Below are positions 9,790 to 21,592 of a stretch of DNA of 64,000 bases, in pieces. Numbering within the stretch: the stretch's first letter is position 1; each line of letters opens with the position of its first letter. The stretch is taken from assembly GCF_001877785.1 (NCBI RefSeq), contig NZ_MINN01000139.1, positions 62,001-126,000 of the forward strand, written 5' to 3'. Both the position numbers and the translations under genes were made by a program. The notes under the pieces are model-generated. The model had not been told where the DNA came from, did no database searches, and worked only from the letters and a program-made list of their open reading frames with translations. The DNA is from Rossellomorea aquimaris. Its GTDB lineage: Bacteria > Bacillota > Bacilli > Bacillales > Bacillaceae_B.

Positions 9790-10842
9790 GTGAAAAAAAC
9801 TATTGTGTCTTTTGCAGCCACCGCTGTTCTGTCCACCACTTTCGTCTCAACTGCTGCCGCGAACACCCATAAGGTCGAAACGGGTGATTCTCTTTGGTCG
9901 ATTGCCAGGAAATATGATGTGACTGTTGCCAATCTAAAACAGGTGAACAAGTTGAATTCAGATTTGATTTTTCCGAATCAGGTCCTTAAAGTAGCAGCCG
10001 GCCCGGATAATACTCCATCTGCCCCTTCTGCCCCGGCGAAAACTGCACCGGCCAATTCATACACGGTAAAGTCGGGTGATACGCTGATTGCCATTGCGAA
10101 CGAACATTCCATCACCCTGGGAGAATTGAAAAGCTGGAACAATATTAAAAGTCATTTGATTTATCCCGGACAGAAATTGACCGTTTCAAAGGACGGTTCT
10201 CCGGCACCTGCAGAACCATCCGCTCCTAGCCCGGCCCCAAATAAAAAGCCGGCTGAGTCTGCGAACGGTTCTTACACCGTGAAATCCGGTGATACACTGT
10301 CCCACATCAGCATCAACTATAATGTCAGCGTATCCGCAATCAAAAAAGCCAACAACCTGAAAAGTGATATGATCTATGTTGGACAGGTGCTTAAGCTTGG
10401 AACGTCTCAAGCTGTACAGCCGGAGCAGCCTTCAAAGCCTGCAGAACCGGCTCCGCAACAGGACGGCACTGCTTTCAATGCAGATCAGCTCATTTCGCTC
10501 GCTAAAGCACAGCTTGGCAAACCTTACGTATGGGGCGGCTCAACCACTTCAGGTTTCGACTGCAGCGGATATATCTATTATGCATTCAACAAAGCCGGTG
10601 TGAAAGTCACCCGTACTTCCAGTGAGGGCTATTATAACCGCTCATTTTATGTGAATAAGCCTGTAGTTGGCGACTTGGTCTTTTTTGAAAATACATATAA
10701 AAAAGGCATTTCGCATCTCGGAATTTACGTAGGCGATAATAAGTTCATCCATGCGGGTGACAACGGGGTGGAGATCACAAGCCTGAATAATTCTTATTGG
10801 AAATCGAAGTTTGACGGATTTAAGAGATTTTATGAATTGTAA
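9790..10842 (+). CDS. Secreted LysM-NlpC/P60 D,L-endopeptidase (LytE/CwlS-like)
   Basis: Cell-wall hydrolase of 350 residues. The signal peptide (MKKTIVSFAATAVLSTTFVSTAAA) is followed by three LysM peptidoglycan-binding repeats at about 26-69, 91-134 and 162-205, separated by Pro/Ala/Ser-rich linkers, and a C-terminal NlpC/P60 domain at about 228-350. The catalytic cysteine is C258 in GFDCSGY; SHLGIYVGD and HAGD supply the histidines. B. subtilis LytE has the same plan and length and cleaves the D-gamma-glutamyl-meso-diaminopimelate bond during elongation. The start is GTG 9790 behind AAAGGAGAAAG. A TATAAT-like -10 lies about 70 bp upstream (near 9698); I see no clear WalR or SigI site. Confidence 0.9.
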   Translation: MKKTIVSFAATAVLSTTFVSTAAANTHKVETGDSLWSIARKYDVTVANLKQVNKLNSDLIFPNQVLKVAAGPDNTPSAPSAPAKTAPANSYTVKSGDTLIAIANEHSITLGELKSWNNIKSHLIYPGQKLTVSKDGSPAPAEPSAPSPAPNKKPAESANGSYTVKSGDTLSHISINYNVSVSAIKKANNLKSDMIYVGQVLKLGTSQAVQPEQPSKPAEPAPQQDGTAFNADQLISLAKAQLGKPYVWGGSTTSGFDCSGYIYYAFNKAGVKVTRTSSEGYYNRSFYVNKPVVGDLVFFENTYKKGISHLGIYVGDNKFIHAGDNGVEITSLNNSYWKSKFDGFKRFYEL

Positions 10843-10852
10843 TTTGCCAGAG

Positions 10853-10884
10853 AGCAGAAATCCTTTTGGATTCTGCTTTTTTTT
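10853..10884 (+). terminator. Rho-independent terminator
   Basis: AGCAGAAATCC pairs with GGATTCTGCT around TTTT, followed by a run of T. Confidence 0.85.
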
Positions 10885-11029
10885 ATTTTGAGCTTGCGAA
10901 CCCGCGTCATTTGTCGTATTTTGAAGAAAAATTTTTGTTCTATGACCCCCATAAACTATATTCCACTTGTTGTTGAATTGTGGTTTAATTAATTGATTTT
11001 ATTATTTCAATTGATGGAGGATCAGTCCC

Positions 11030-14000
11030 ATGGGGAAAAAATGGTTCAGCAGTTTACTAGTTCTCATGTTGTTTTTCAGTTACAGTCTTTCAGACATTCC
11101 AATGGTGAAGGCAGCCGGAGAAGAAATGCCGGTGCTGGATGCCGAAACACTCGAACAATCCATTACGGTCGAGGACGAATTTGAGGGAGGAGAAACCATT
11201 CAATGGTATAAGGTTACTCCCTCTGCAGAAGATATCGGGAATTTCACGCACTTCCGGATCAATCTTCAATCACAGGAAGAAGTGACGGTCACCGTATATG
11301 CAAGTCTTGATAAGGCAATAGCCAATGAAGCCTTTGACCGCTACAGAGGGTATTCATATTCGGACGAAGCAGCATCCATCGACTTCCCTCTTGCCTGGAC
11401 CGGCCCTTATTACATAAAGGCAGAATCTTACCCAATGGAAGAGGAAGCTGATGAAGGCGGTGCCCGCGGATCTTATTCGCTTGCATATGAAGGAGTGGCC
11501 CTGCCGCCTTCGCACGGGGGTGCAAGTGAAGAATGCCCTGCGGAATTAAGTACTAAAGAGAAAGAGAACGGAAAAGCGATCCTGCAGGATATGCGCACAA
11601 TACGTGATACCCTTCTTTCAGAAAACACGAAGGGCAAAGAATGGACATCCCTTTACTATAAAGCTGCACCATTCATCTCGGCAAAAATACTATTTAATAA
11701 GAAAGCGCGCGAGGAAGTCTATACGAATTTGGACACCTTGAAGAATCTGCTTTCCGATACAGCCGATAACGGGAAGTACAGCAGTTATACCATTTCACCT
11801 TCTGAACAGAAAGCTATTCAATCCCTGCACATGCTCGCATATGAGGCAGTGCCTGCAGTGCTCCAGAAACAAATGGGCAAAGCGCTGAACGGGATTGACC
11901 TGGAAAAGGTGTCAGGCTCCACCGTTGCCGCGTTGCTGGGGAAAACCGGCCTGATTGAAGCCTCGGCAGCAGCAGAACAGAAGCTGATCGTAAAAGTAAA
12001 AGACAACCAATCAGCAAACAAAGTCATTTCAAAGGTCAAATCCTACGGGACGCAATCGGTCAGCATGCTTTCTTCTCAAACCAGCCAGCTGCTTGTTGTC
12101 GACTTGAACGATGAAGAAAAAGGTTATCATGCAACTGCCGCTTCAACAGAGAAACAAATTGAAAAGCTCCCGGAAGTCGAGTATGTCGAACCGGTTCAGA
12201 CATACAGGGCTCTATCGACAGATACCAGCTATCCCTATCAATGGTCTTTAGAAAATCCTGAGATCGAAACCGGGGATATTGGATACGATGCACTGGAGAG
12301 TCTCCTGCAAGGAAAGCAGCTCCCTTCCACTATGATCGCGGTCGTGGATACCGGGGTTGACCACAGCCTGGCAGACCTTTCTGACCAGGTTGCTTCTGAC
12401 AAAGGAAAGAACTTTGTGGACAGAACAGCCGATGCAAGCGATGATAACGGGCACGGAACCCATGTCGCCTCCATCATTGCAGCAAAAGCCAATAACCACT
12501 ACTCGATTGCCGGGATCAACCCATTTGCTGTAATCCTGCCGGTAAAAGTTCTTGATGCTTCTGGAAGCGGAGACACCGAACAGATCGCTTACGGTATCAT
12601 GTACGCGGCCGACCAGGGTGCGAAAGTCATTAATCTCAGCTTAGGCGGGCCATACAGCCGTACCATTGAGTATGCGCTTCAATATGCCTCCAAAAAAGGC
12701 GCTGTGATCGTGGCAGCAAGCGGAAATGACGGGTTTGAAGAAGTATCTTACCCTGCCTCTTCCAAGTATGCCATTTCGGTCGGATCAACAAATAAATTGA
12801 ATATCGTTTCGGACTTTTCCAATTACGGGACAGGACTGGATATGGTTGCACCGGGATCTGAAATCCCCGCCCTGCTCCCTGACGGAAATGTATCCTATAT
12901 GAGCGGGACTTCCATGGCGGCCCCTCATGTCTCAGCCGCTGCCGGACTGCTTTTATCGCAAAAGCCGGGGCTGGCTGCCGGAGAAGTTGAAAAACTGCTC
13001 ACGGAGACGAGCAGGGATATCGCTTTTGAGGAACTGGATAACCCTATGAATCAATATGAGGAAGATCCCTATCAGTATGAAGAAGAGTATCCGTACCCTG
13101 AAGAGGAGCTGCTTCCGGGCTACGACATGGTTTCCGGCTGGGGAAGCCTGAACGCCTTAAGTGCCTACAGCGTTGGGGAGCTCCTGGTAAACGTAAATCC
13201 AGTACTGAACAACCAGACAAAGGTAACCGGAAAAGCGAAGACAGGTTCAACTGTTAAAGTAATGAATGGAAGCAAAGTACTGGGAACGGCTGCAGCGAAA
13301 TCAGGAGCATTCTCTGTGACGATTCCGATCCAGAAAACAGATCAGATTCTAAATGTGACGGTTACCGGCGGCTCTGCAGAAGCGTCCATCCGCAAAGTGG
13401 TCGAAAAAGCACCGGATAAACCGAAAGTGAAACGCGTCACCAATAAGGATTCATACGTTTCAGGTAACGCAGCAGCAGGCTTAAAAGTAACCATCAAAAA
13501 CACATCGAAAAAAGTGATTGCCTCAGGGAAAGTAAATGATGAAGGTTCTTTCAAAATAAAGATTCCTAATCAAAAAGCCGGCACCGTCCTTTATGCAAGT
13601 GCAGTCGAAGGTTATAAAGAAAGCACCGAAGTAAAATTAACGGTTGCAGATGCCATTCCTCCAGGTGCCCCTAAAGTGAAGGCGGTAAGCGACAAGAGCA
13701 CGGTAATGACGGGAACAGGCGAAGCATACGCCTTCATTTCGGCAAAGGTGAAAGGAAAACAGATTGCCTCTGCCAAAGCAAATTCGAAAGGCAGCTTCAC
13801 ATTAAAAATCAAGAAACAAAAAGCCGGTGCGACCATCACCGTCACAGCAAAAGACAAAGCGGGGAATGTCAGCAAAGGAACGAACATCAAAGTCAGCGAC
13901 AAGACCCCTCCCCCTTCCCCGAAAGTCAATAAAGTGACGAGTAAGGACAAAGTGGTTAAAGGTAAGTCGGAAGCAGGCGCTGCGATCACGGTGAGAGCCA

Positions 14001-14155
14001 AAAATAAAACGATCGGGACTGGGAAGGCTGATAAGAAGGGATCGTTTTCAGTGAAAATAAAACAGCAGAAAGCAATGTCGGTATTGACGGTAACCGCGAA
14101 AGATAAGGCTAAAAACGTAAGCCAAGGTAAAAAAGTCACTGTGAAGAGTAAATAA
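11030..14155 (+). CDS. Secreted subtilisin-like serine protease with Ig-like repeats
   Basis: Protein of 1041 residues. The signal peptide ends near KAAG (residue 30). An N-terminal region of about 110 residues resembles a pre-peptidase C-terminal type beta-domain. A propeptide/inhibitor-I9-like segment follows (about 320-400, LIVKVKDNQSANKVISKVK to VEYVEPV). The S8 catalytic domain has D440 (AVVDTGVDHS), H475 (NGHGTHVAS) and S628 (SGTSMAAPH). An acidic Glu/Tyr/Pro-rich loop (about 665-695) lies near the end of the catalytic domain. The tail from about 720 consists of four roughly 80-residue, lysine-rich bacterial Ig-like repeats with conserved GS/F..KI..QKAG...TV.A.D.AGN motifs. Such repeats usually hold the enzyme on the cell surface. 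Likely an extracellular or wall-associated scavenging protease. Confidence 0.85.
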   Translation: MGKKWFSSLLVLMLFFSYSLSDIPMVKAAGEEMPVLDAETLEQSITVEDEFEGGETIQWYKVTPSAEDIGNFTHFRINLQSQEEVTVTVYASLDKAIANEAFDRYRGYSYSDEAASIDFPLAWTGPYYIKAESYPMEEEADEGGARGSYSLAYEGVALPPSHGGASEECPAELSTKEKENGKAILQDMRTIRDTLLSENTKGKEWTSLYYKAAPFISAKILFNKKAREEVYTNLDTLKNLLSDTADNGKYSSYTISPSEQKAIQSLHMLAYEAVPAVLQKQMGKALNGIDLEKVSGSTVAALLGKTGLIEASAAAEQKLIVKVKDNQSANKVISKVKSYGTQSVSMLSSQTSQLLVVDLNDEEKGYHATAASTEKQIEKLPEVEYVEPVQTYRALSTDTSYPYQWSLENPEIETGDIGYDALESLLQGKQLPSTMIAVVDTGVDHSLADLSDQVASDKGKNFVDRTADASDDNGHGTHVASIIAAKANNHYSIAGINPFAVILPVKVLDASGSGDTEQIAYGIMYAADQGAKVINLSLGGPYSRTIEYALQYASKKGAVIVAASGNDGFEEVSYPASSKYAISVGSTNKLNIVSDFSNYGTGLDMVAPGSEIPALLPDGNVSYMSGTSMAAPHVSAAAGLLLSQKPGLAAGEVEKLLTETSRDIAFEELDNPMNQYEEDPYQYEEEYPYPEEELLPGYDMVSGWGSLNALSAYSVGELLVNVNPVLNNQTKVTGKAKTGSTVKVMNGSKVLGTAAAKSGAFSVTIPIQKTDQILNVTVTGGSAEASIRKVVEKAPDKPKVKRVTNKDSYVSGNAAAGLKVTIKNTSKKVIASGKVNDEGSFKIKIPNQKAGTVLYASAVEGYKESTEVKLTVADAIPPGAPKVKAVSDKSTVMTGTGEAYAFISAKVKGKQIASAKANSKGSFTLKIKKQKAGATITVTAKDKAGNVSKGTNIKVSDKTPPPSPKVNKVTSKDKVVKGKSEAGAAITVRAKNKTIGTGKADKKGSFSVKIKQQKAMSVLTVTAKDKAKNVSQGKKVTVKSK

Positions 14156-14164
14156 TTCTAAACT

Positions 14165-14202
14165 AAAAAGGTAAATCCCATTTGCAAGGGATTTACCTTT
14201 TT
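14165..14202. terminator. Bidirectional terminator between convergent genes
   Basis: Perfect 15-bp inverted repeat (14165-14179 with 14188-14202) around an 8-nt loop, with A-run and T-run flanks. Its right arm overlaps the TAA of the PlcR-like gene on the minus strand, so it serves both the protease and the regulator. Confidence 0.9.
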
Positions 14203-15079
14203 ATAATGAAGTTAGTTCTGTTATTTTATTTTTAATGAATTGAATATACTTATCATCCTGCTGCAGTTCAAATACTACCAATGCTTTTTCCATGTACACC
14301 TTAGCTTTATCTTTGTCATTTAGTAATTCAAAATTGTAACCGATCTGGTAATGCAGTTCTCCCAAAAGGAACATGGTATCTTTTTCCAAACACCATGAGA
14401 TTCCATCTTGACAATATTTTATCGATTCTTCTATTTTTTCAGACCTCGTTAACAGTCTTGCGTAATTATAAAAAAATCGAGTTTTAATTGTATAGTCAGA
14501 CAAATATGGTAAAAGCATAATCCCTTCCCGAATTTCTGTAAATACTTCTTTAGCTTTCATTATATCTTCGTTAAAATAAAACATACCAACGGAAATCAAT
14601 ATCTCTAACTCTCTCTCGGAATAGACTTTATTGTTTTTGTGAGTCAAGTTAATGGCTTCCTGTAATGTGGTTATTGCTTTCTTCACATCTTTATCCAACT
14701 CATATTCATATATTCCCTTGTGCCATTTTAATATTTGTAGATTAGCATTGTTTTGTATGAATAACGGGTTCTGTTCTTCTGCTTTCACAATTTGTTTAAT
14801 ATCATTATAGTTAAATGTTCTTCTTGCCTTCTTCAACTGATGACTGACTTCTTGTACATAGTCTAATCTCGGTGTCATGCCGATATCAAAGAAGTAGTTT
14901 ACATCTACACCTAATTTTTGCGATATTAAATATAAAGTAGAAGCATAAGGAAACACAATCCCTTTTTCAATCTTACTTATTTGAGCTTGTGTACATATTC
15001 CCTCAGCTAATTCTTCTTGAGAGATACCAATATTTTTTCTTAATTCTTTAATTTTTTTACCGACTGCATAAAAGTCCAT
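14201..15079 (-). CDS. PlcR-like peptide-responsive transcriptional regulator (RNPP family)
   Basis: Protein of 292 residues with an N-terminal XRE-type helix-turn-helix (about 7-65: IKELRKNIGISQEELAEGICTQAQISKIEKG) and a C-terminal all-helical region of TPR-like repeats (about 75-285). Length and layout match PlcR of the Bacillus cereus group (about 285), including the short SQ-EL-IC-Q-SKIE core. PlcR binds DNA only when its TPR domain holds the re-imported PapR heptapeptide. A divergent pre-peptide gene of the right kind starts 194 bp away (15274). A palindromic candidate operator lies 18 bp upstream of this start codon, suggesting autoregulation. Rgg/NprR relatives are the alternative family; the size and peptide partner favour PlcR-like. 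No PlcR regulon gene of B. cereus is seen nearby. Confidence 0.8.
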   Translation of the reverse strand: MDFYAVGKKIKELRKNIGISQEELAEGICTQAQISKIEKGIVFPYASTLYLISQKLGVDVNYFFDIGMTPRLDYVQEVSHQLKKARRTFNYNDIKQIVKAEEQNPLFIQNNANLQILKWHKGIYEYELDKDVKKAITTLQEAINLTHKNNKVYSERELEILISVGMFYFNEDIMKAKEVFTEIREGIMLLPYLSDYTIKTRFFYNYARLLTRSEKIEESIKYCQDGISWCLEKDTMFLLGELHYQIGYNFELLNDKDKAKVYMEKALVVFELQQDDKYIQFIKNKITELTSL

Positions 15080-15096
15080 AAAATCCCATCCTTAAA

Positions 15097-15114
15097 ATAT
15101 GCCTATAGTTATAT
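15097..15114. promoter_or_regulatory. Candidate operator 1 of the PlcR-like regulator
   Basis: Palindrome ATAT-GC-CTATAG-TT-ATAT: both outer ATAT arms and the central CTATAG are self-complementary. It is 18 bp upstream of the regulator start and recurs almost identically at 15492-15509. It is similar in size and symmetry to, but different in sequence from, the B. cereus PlcR box (TATGNAN4TNCATA). Function is inferred from position and recurrence. Confidence 0.5.
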
Positions 15115-15273
15115 TTTTGTAAGAAAAAAATCGATTTTCATACATTTGATCGCGAATATCTAGTGAGAAAGTCTCCTCAGGGCTTATTTTATATTTGAAA
15201 ATTTTTGTTAATATAAGTATTCTTAAACTAATCATATCGAATTTTCATTGATTTGAAAAAGGAGGAAATACCT

Positions 15274-15390
15274 ATGAAAAAGAAATTATTTGCCATTTTA
15301 ACTACAGCTTTTCTAATCACAGGGTTAACTGCAGTATCATATGGCGGAACGGTTACTCCCCAATCCACAGAATTACCAAATATTCATTAA
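15274..15390 (+). CDS. PapR-like signalling pre-peptide
   Basis: Small secreted peptide of 38 residues starting at ATG 15274 behind a strong AAAGGAGG site. It has a charged MKKK start, a hydrophobic export segment (about 5-22, LFAILTTAFLITGLTAVS) and a polar C-terminus ending STELPNIH. PapR of the B. cereus group is 48 residues, is exported by a similar signal and ends in a heptapeptide of the type SDLPFEF or ADLPFEF. The shared acidic-Leu-Pro core (ELP versus DLP) at the extreme C-terminus suggests a processed signal such as the last 5-8 residues. It is divergent from the PlcR-like regulator and has its own terminator. The function is inferred from context and shape. Confidence 0.7.
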   Translation: MKKKLFAILTTAFLITGLTAVSYGGTVTPQSTELPNIH

Positions 15391-15429
15391 TACCTTCTGC
15401 GATTTATCTATACTACGTTTTATTAACTT

Positions 15430-15459
15430 AACACTTTCATTTTACTGAAAGTGTTTTTG
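15430..15459 (+). terminator. Rho-independent terminator of the pre-peptide gene
   Basis: Perfect 10-bp stem AACACTTTCA/TGAAAGTGTT around TTTTAC, followed by T-rich DNA. Confidence 0.85.
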
Positions 15460-15491
15460 TTTTGACAGGAAAACATTTTATTCTTCTGAGA

Positions 15492-15509
15492 ATATTCCTA
15501 AAGTTATAT
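15492..15509. promoter_or_regulatory. Candidate operator 2 of the PlcR-like regulator
   Basis: ATAT-TC-CTAAAG-TT-ATAT, matching operator 1 at 15 of 18 positions. It lies 128 bp upstream of the 15637 gene and downstream of the pre-peptide terminator, so that gene is the candidate target. A TTGACA at about 15463 lies just upstream but has no good -10 partner. Confidence 0.45.
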
Positions 15510-15636
15510 ATTTCTTTAAAAAACAGCAGATTCCTCTAATTTAATGCCTGAGATTACTTAATGAAGTCACTGAGCCAAAATACCTCTTTTTACTTATTGT
15601 GATAGTATAAAAGTACAATAACAGAAAGGGGGCTTC

Positions 15637-15957
15637 ATGATGAAAGAACTCAACATGAAAGTAAATCCTCTATATTCCGAGGTAGATTTGTCGATACAGT
15701 TCCACTTTGAATTTGAACAAGGTGACAGTAAGGTCGGTGAAGCACTGGTTTCTACCTATGCCATCCAAGATCAATCAGAAATGCCCCGCAGCACCAAGGG
15801 TATCAGTTACAGAAAGACTTCGAAATGCGCGGTGATCGACCGGTTTGAAGTCATCAACGATTCGGAAAAATTATGTATGAACAAACTCAATCATTTTCTC
15901 CAGGTCATCGGGATGAAAGAAGTCCACAGCGGTTACGACCTCTATAAAGAAGCATAA
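15637..15957 (+). CDS. Hypothetical protein, 106 residues
   Basis: Unrecognised soluble protein, preceded by AGAAAGGGGGC and starting with two consecutive ATG codons (15637, 15640). No signal peptide or membrane helix. The N-terminal half is rich in acidic and aromatic residues (SIQFHFEFEQGDSK) and the C-terminal half reads as alpha/beta, with two cysteines. Its only contextual clue is the second copy of the PlcR-like operator motif upstream, which makes it a possible target of the peptide system. It is followed by a terminator shared with the convergent hut operon. Confidence 0.6.
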   Translation: MMKELNMKVNPLYSEVDLSIQFHFEFEQGDSKVGEALVSTYAIQDQSEMPRSTKGISYRKTSKCAVIDRFEVINDSEKLCMNKLNHFLQVIGMKEVHSGYDLYKEA

Positions 15958-15964
15958 ATCATTT

Positions 15965-16011
15965 GAAGGCCCGTCACTACGGTCGCTTAAAGCGCCGAGT
16001 GACGGGCCTTC
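15965..16011. terminator. Bidirectional terminator, end of hut operon
   Basis: GAAGGCCCGTCACT pairs perfectly with AGTGACGGGCCTTC (14 bp) around a 19-nt loop that has its own GCGC-type mini-stem. It separates the 15637 gene from hutG, whose stop lies 3 bp away. Confidence 0.8.
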
Positions 16012-16013
16012 CT

Positions 16014-18216
<2,203 letters not shown>

Positions 18217-19887
18217 TTATTCTCCTCCTTTTTTCATTGGGATTTGAATGTTATGTTTTTCAGCTGTTCTTTCGGCGATATCATAGCCAGCGTCCGCGTG
18301 GCGGATGACGCCCATTCCAGGGTCTGTCGTAAGGACGCGTTCCAAGCGTTCCTGCGCAAGGTCCGTACCGTCCGCTACGACTACCATTCCAGCGTGCAGG
18401 GAGTAACCCATACCCACTCCGCCGCCATGGTGGAAGGAAATCCAGGAACCGCCTGCCGCTGTGTTGATCAGCGCGTTCAGGATCGCCCAGTCCCCGACTG
18501 CGTCGCTTCCGTCCTTCATGCTTTCGGTTTCACGATTCGGCGATGCGACAGATCCGCAGTCAAGGTGGTCACGGCCGATGACGATCGGCGCTTTGAGTTC
18601 TCCTTTTTTAACCAGTTCATTGATGGCAAGCCCCATCTTTACGCGCTCGCCGTAACCGAGCCAGCAGATCCGTGACGGCAGTCCCTGGAACGATACCTGC
18701 TCCTGTGCCATGTCGATCCAGCGGTTGAGTGCTTCGTTTTCTGGGAAGAGTTCTTTGATCAGGCGGTCCGTTCTGTAGATGTCTTCCGGGTCTCCTGAAA
18801 GTGCTGCCCAGCGGAATGGCCCTTTCCCTTCACAGAATAGCGGGCGGATATAGGCAGGGACGAATCCAGGGAAGTCGAATGCGTTTTCTACCCCTTCATC
18901 TTTCGCGACCTGGCGGATGTTGTTTCCGTAGTCGAATACGATGCTGCCGCCTTTTTGGAACTCCAGCATCGCTTCCACATGTTTGGCCATGCTTTTTTGT
19001 GACAGCTCCGTGTACTTGGCTGGATTTTCTTTTCTCAGGCGTGCCGCTTCTTCTATGGAGTATCCTTCAGGGACATAGCCGTTGAGCGGATCGTGCGCTG
19101 AGGTCTGGTCGGTCACGATGTCGATTTTCACGCCTCTTTTTAAAAGTTCGTGATGGATTTCAGCTGCGTTTCCTAATAGAGCGATGGAGAGTGCTTTCCC
19201 TTTGTCCCTTGCTTCGTAAGCCATTGCGACGGCTTCTTCCAACGAGTCCGTCTTCACGTCACAGTACTTCGTATCCAGACGCTTCTGGATGCGTTCTTCA
19301 TCGACGTCCACCGCGATGACGACCCCGCCGTTCATTGTGACGGCGAGCGGCTGCGCGCCGCCCATGCCCCCAAGGCCTGCTGTGAGGGTGATGGTGCCCT
19401 TCAAGGAGTTATTGAAGTGTTTCTTGGCAAGTGCCGCAAACGTCTCGTACGTGCCCTGCAGGATGCCCTGGGTGCCGATGTAGATCCAGCTGCCCGCCGT
19501 CATCTGGCCGTACATCATGAGGCCTTTCTGATCGAGCTCGTGGAAATGCTCCCAGTTGGCCCATTTCGGCACGAGTACGGAGTTTGAAAGAAGAACTCTC
19601 GGAGCCGCTTTGTGCGTTTTGAAGACGCCGACAGGCTTACCTGATTGGACAAGCATCGTTTCATCGTTTTCCAGGTTTCGGAGCGTGTTGACGATCGCAT
19701 CGAATGATTCCCAGTTGCGGGCCGCTTTCCCGATGCCGCCGTAAACGACGAGCTCTTCCGGAATCTCTGCCACTTCCGGGTCCAGATTGTTGTAGAGCAT
19801 GCGGAGGACCGCCTCCTGCTCCCATCCCTTGCACTCTATTTCCGTTCCTTTTTTCACTTGTACGATTCGTTTGTTTGCATTAACCAT
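18217..19887 (-). CDS. hutU: Urocanate hydratase HutU
   Basis: NAD+-dependent urocanase of 556 residues, the standard length. It converts urocanate to 4-imidazolone-5-propionate. Conserved stretches include [30 protein letters not shown] (NAD-binding region), [12 protein letters not shown] and the active-site segment [21 protein letters not shown] with its conserved cysteine. The start ATG 19887 overlaps the end of hutH by 8 bp, indicating coupled translation. Confidence 0.97.
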   Translation of the reverse strand: MVNANKRIVQVKKGTEIECKGWEQEAVLRMLYNNLDPEVAEIPEELVVYGGIGKAARNWESFDAIVNTLRNLENDETMLVQSGKPVGVFKTHKAAPRVLLSNSVLVPKWANWEHFHELDQKGLMMYGQMTAGSWIYIGTQGILQGTYETFAALAKKHFNNSLKGTITLTAGLGGMGGAQPLAVTMNGGVVIAVDVDEERIQKRLDTKYCDVKTDSLEEAVAMAYEARDKGKALSIALLGNAAEIHHELLKRGVKIDIVTDQTSAHDPLNGYVPEGYSIEEAARLRKENPAKYTELSQKSMAKHVEAMLEFQKGGSIVFDYGNNIRQVAKDEGVENAFDFPGFVPAYIRPLFCEGKGPFRWAALSGDPEDIYRTDRLIKELFPENEALNRWIDMAQEQVSFQGLPSRICWLGYGERVKMGLAINELVKKGELKAPIVIGRDHLDCGSVASPNRETESMKDGSDAVGDWAILNALINTAAGGSWISFHHGGGVGMGYSLHAGMVVVADGTDLAQERLERVLTTDPGMGVIRHADAGYDIAERTAEKHNIQIPMKKGGE

Positions 19888-21403
19888 TAGTCGTTTCCTC
19901 CTTTGTTTTCGTGATCGATTTTAGTTGGAATTGTTTAAGCCAGCCTGCTGCTTTTTCTATATCCTTCGAGAAGATCCGGTCCTTCGTGATCGAAGGGACG
20001 ATTTTTCTCGCTTCTTCATAAAATTTGCGGGTCGCGCTTGCGAGCAGATCCGTGCCCCGGTGCTCGACTGCCTGCAGATTGCAGATCAATTCGACCGCAA
20101 GGACTCTTCTTGTATTTTGTAAAATTTGATAGGCGTGGCGAGATCCGATCGTACCCATGCTGACGTGGTCCTCCTGGTTCGCTGATGACGGGATTGAATC
20201 GACGCTAGCCGGATGGGCCAGTGTTTTATTTTCAGAAACGAGTGAGGCAGCACAGTATTGCATGATCATCGCGCCTGACTGCAGGCCTGGCTGCGGGCTA
20301 AGGAATGCCGGCAGGTCGTTCAGCTGCGGATTGACGAGCCGCTCGATCCGGCGTTCCGAGATGTTCGCGAGTTCGGCGACCGCTATTTTCATAAAGTCCA
20401 TGGCAAACGCGATCGGCTGGCCGTGGAAGTTCCCGCCGGAGATGACCTTTTCCCCGTTTTCAAAGATCAGCGGATTATCCGTCGCGGCGTTCATCTCGAT
20501 TTCCAGCTTTTCTTTTACATAATCGAGTGCCTGCCAGGAAGCACCGTGTACCTGCGGGATGCATCTCAGGGAATAGGCGTCCTGCACGCGGATATCCCCC
20601 TGCTTTGTCGTCAGTTTACTGTCTTGCAGGTATTCCCTGATCCGCTTCGCCGTTGCGACCTGCTGAGGATAGCCCCTTACTACATGTATATCTTCGTCAA
20701 ACGCATCCATGATTCCCTGCAGGCCTTCCATTGTCAGGCTGGCGATCATTTCACTTTGAAAGGCGAGCTCCTCCGCTTCCAGGTAGCCGACGACACCCAT
20801 CGCCGTCATCGCTTGCGTGCCATTGATGAGGGCCAGCCCTTCTTTTGCCTGAAGCTGGATCGGGAAGATGTTTTCTTTGGAGAGTACAGGCAGTGTCTGA
20901 TGCACTTCTCCTCTGTAGTGGACTTCTCCCTCTCCCATAAGCGCCAGTGCCAGATGGGAAAGAGGTGCAAGGTCTCCGCTTGCCCCGAGCGAGCCCTGCT
21001 GCGGGATCACCGGGTGGATTTCTTTATTCAGGAACTCTACCAATCTTTCAACAATGACCGGTCTCACACCGGAATAGCCCTTCAGGAGGGCATTGGCCCT
21101 AAGAAGAAGCATCGCCCGTGATACCGTTTCAGGGAACGGATCTCCCACTCCGCACGCATGGGAATGGATGAGATTGAGCTGCAGCTCCTCCACGTCATCG
21201 GAATCGATCAGCACATCGCTGAATTTCCCGAAGCCGGTCGTGATCCCGTACACCACGCGCTTCTCCTTCACAATCTTCTCAACCGCTTCACGGCTCTTCT
21301 TCACCCGCTCCATGCTCTCCGGGGAGATGACAGCCTCCTCCCCTTCATAAATGATCTTTCTTGCGTCTTCCAGACTCAATGAACCCCCTGATAAAACGAC
21401 CAT
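19880..21403 (-). CDS. hutH: Histidine ammonia-lyase HutH
   Basis: Deaminates L-histidine to trans-urocanate, first step of the Hut pathway. It has 507 residues. The Ala-Ser-Gly triad that cyclises to the MIO cofactor is A141-S142-G143 in [12 protein letters not shown]. The YGITTGFG motif near 52-59 is the tyrosine loop. The start ATG 21403 is preceded by TTGAGGTGAATAT. The long leader between hutP and this gene contains a transcription attenuator and a HutP-type RNA site, so expression should depend on histidine and HutP. Confidence 0.97.
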   Translation of the reverse strand: MVVLSGGSLSLEDARKIIYEGEEAVISPESMERVKKSREAVEKIVKEKRVVYGITTGFGKFSDVLIDSDDVEELQLNLIHSHACGVGDPFPETVSRAMLLLRANALLKGYSGVRPVIVERLVEFLNKEIHPVIPQQGSLGASGDLAPLSHLALALMGEGEVHYRGEVHQTLPVLSKENIFPIQLQAKEGLALINGTQAMTAMGVVGYLEAEELAFQSEMIASLTMEGLQGIMDAFDEDIHVVRGYPQQVATAKRIREYLQDSKLTTKQGDIRVQDAYSLRCIPQVHGASWQALDYVKEKLEIEMNAATDNPLIFENGEKVISGGNFHGQPIAFAMDFMKIAVAELANISERRIERLVNPQLNDLPAFLSPQPGLQSGAMIMQYCAASLVSENKTLAHPASVDSIPSSANQEDHVSMGTIGSRHAYQILQNTRRVLAVELICNLQAVEHRGTDLLASATRKFYEEARKIVPSITKDRIFSKDIEKAAGWLKQFQLKSITKTKEETTNG

Positions 21404-21441
21404 GTATATTCACCTCAAGTAGATAATTTTTTTATAAACAG

Positions 21442-21513
21442 AAAAGGAGACCCGACCCGAAGACAGAGTTCTGCCTTGGGTCGAGCCTCCTTTTGACTGG
21501 TTTCTATAGGCTC
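21442..21513 (-). promoter_or_regulatory. hut attenuator: HutP-type NAG site and terminator hairpin
   Basis: Read on the minus strand, three NAG triplets spaced by exactly 4 nt (GAG-CCUA-UAG-AAAC-CAG, 21513-21497) directly precede a long hairpin (21494-21442) whose AAAAGGAG base pairs with CTCCTTTT, with CGACCC/GGGTCG inside. HutP of B. subtilis binds NAG triplets with 4-nt spacers and destabilises an overlapping terminator in the presence of histidine and Mg2+. The arrangement here matches that model. The T-run after the stem is weak. Confidence 0.8.
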
Positions 21514-21592
21514 TTACTACATTAAATTGATTTCTTGAAAAAATACTTGCATTTCGATTCCAGCTGGACTGCTAATTACAGTACTGACTCGT

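Noticed and set aside
9600-9790. WalR or SigI control site for the LysM/NlpC-P60 gene
   Set aside because: Single TGTTAC and ATTACA elements are present but not in the required direct-repeat spacing, and no SigI-type -35/-10 was found.
13612-14139. Minus-strand ORF of 175 codons
   Set aside because: Shadow of the lysine-rich Ig-like repeats of the protease; composition is a mirror of AAA/AAG codons and there is no ribosome site.
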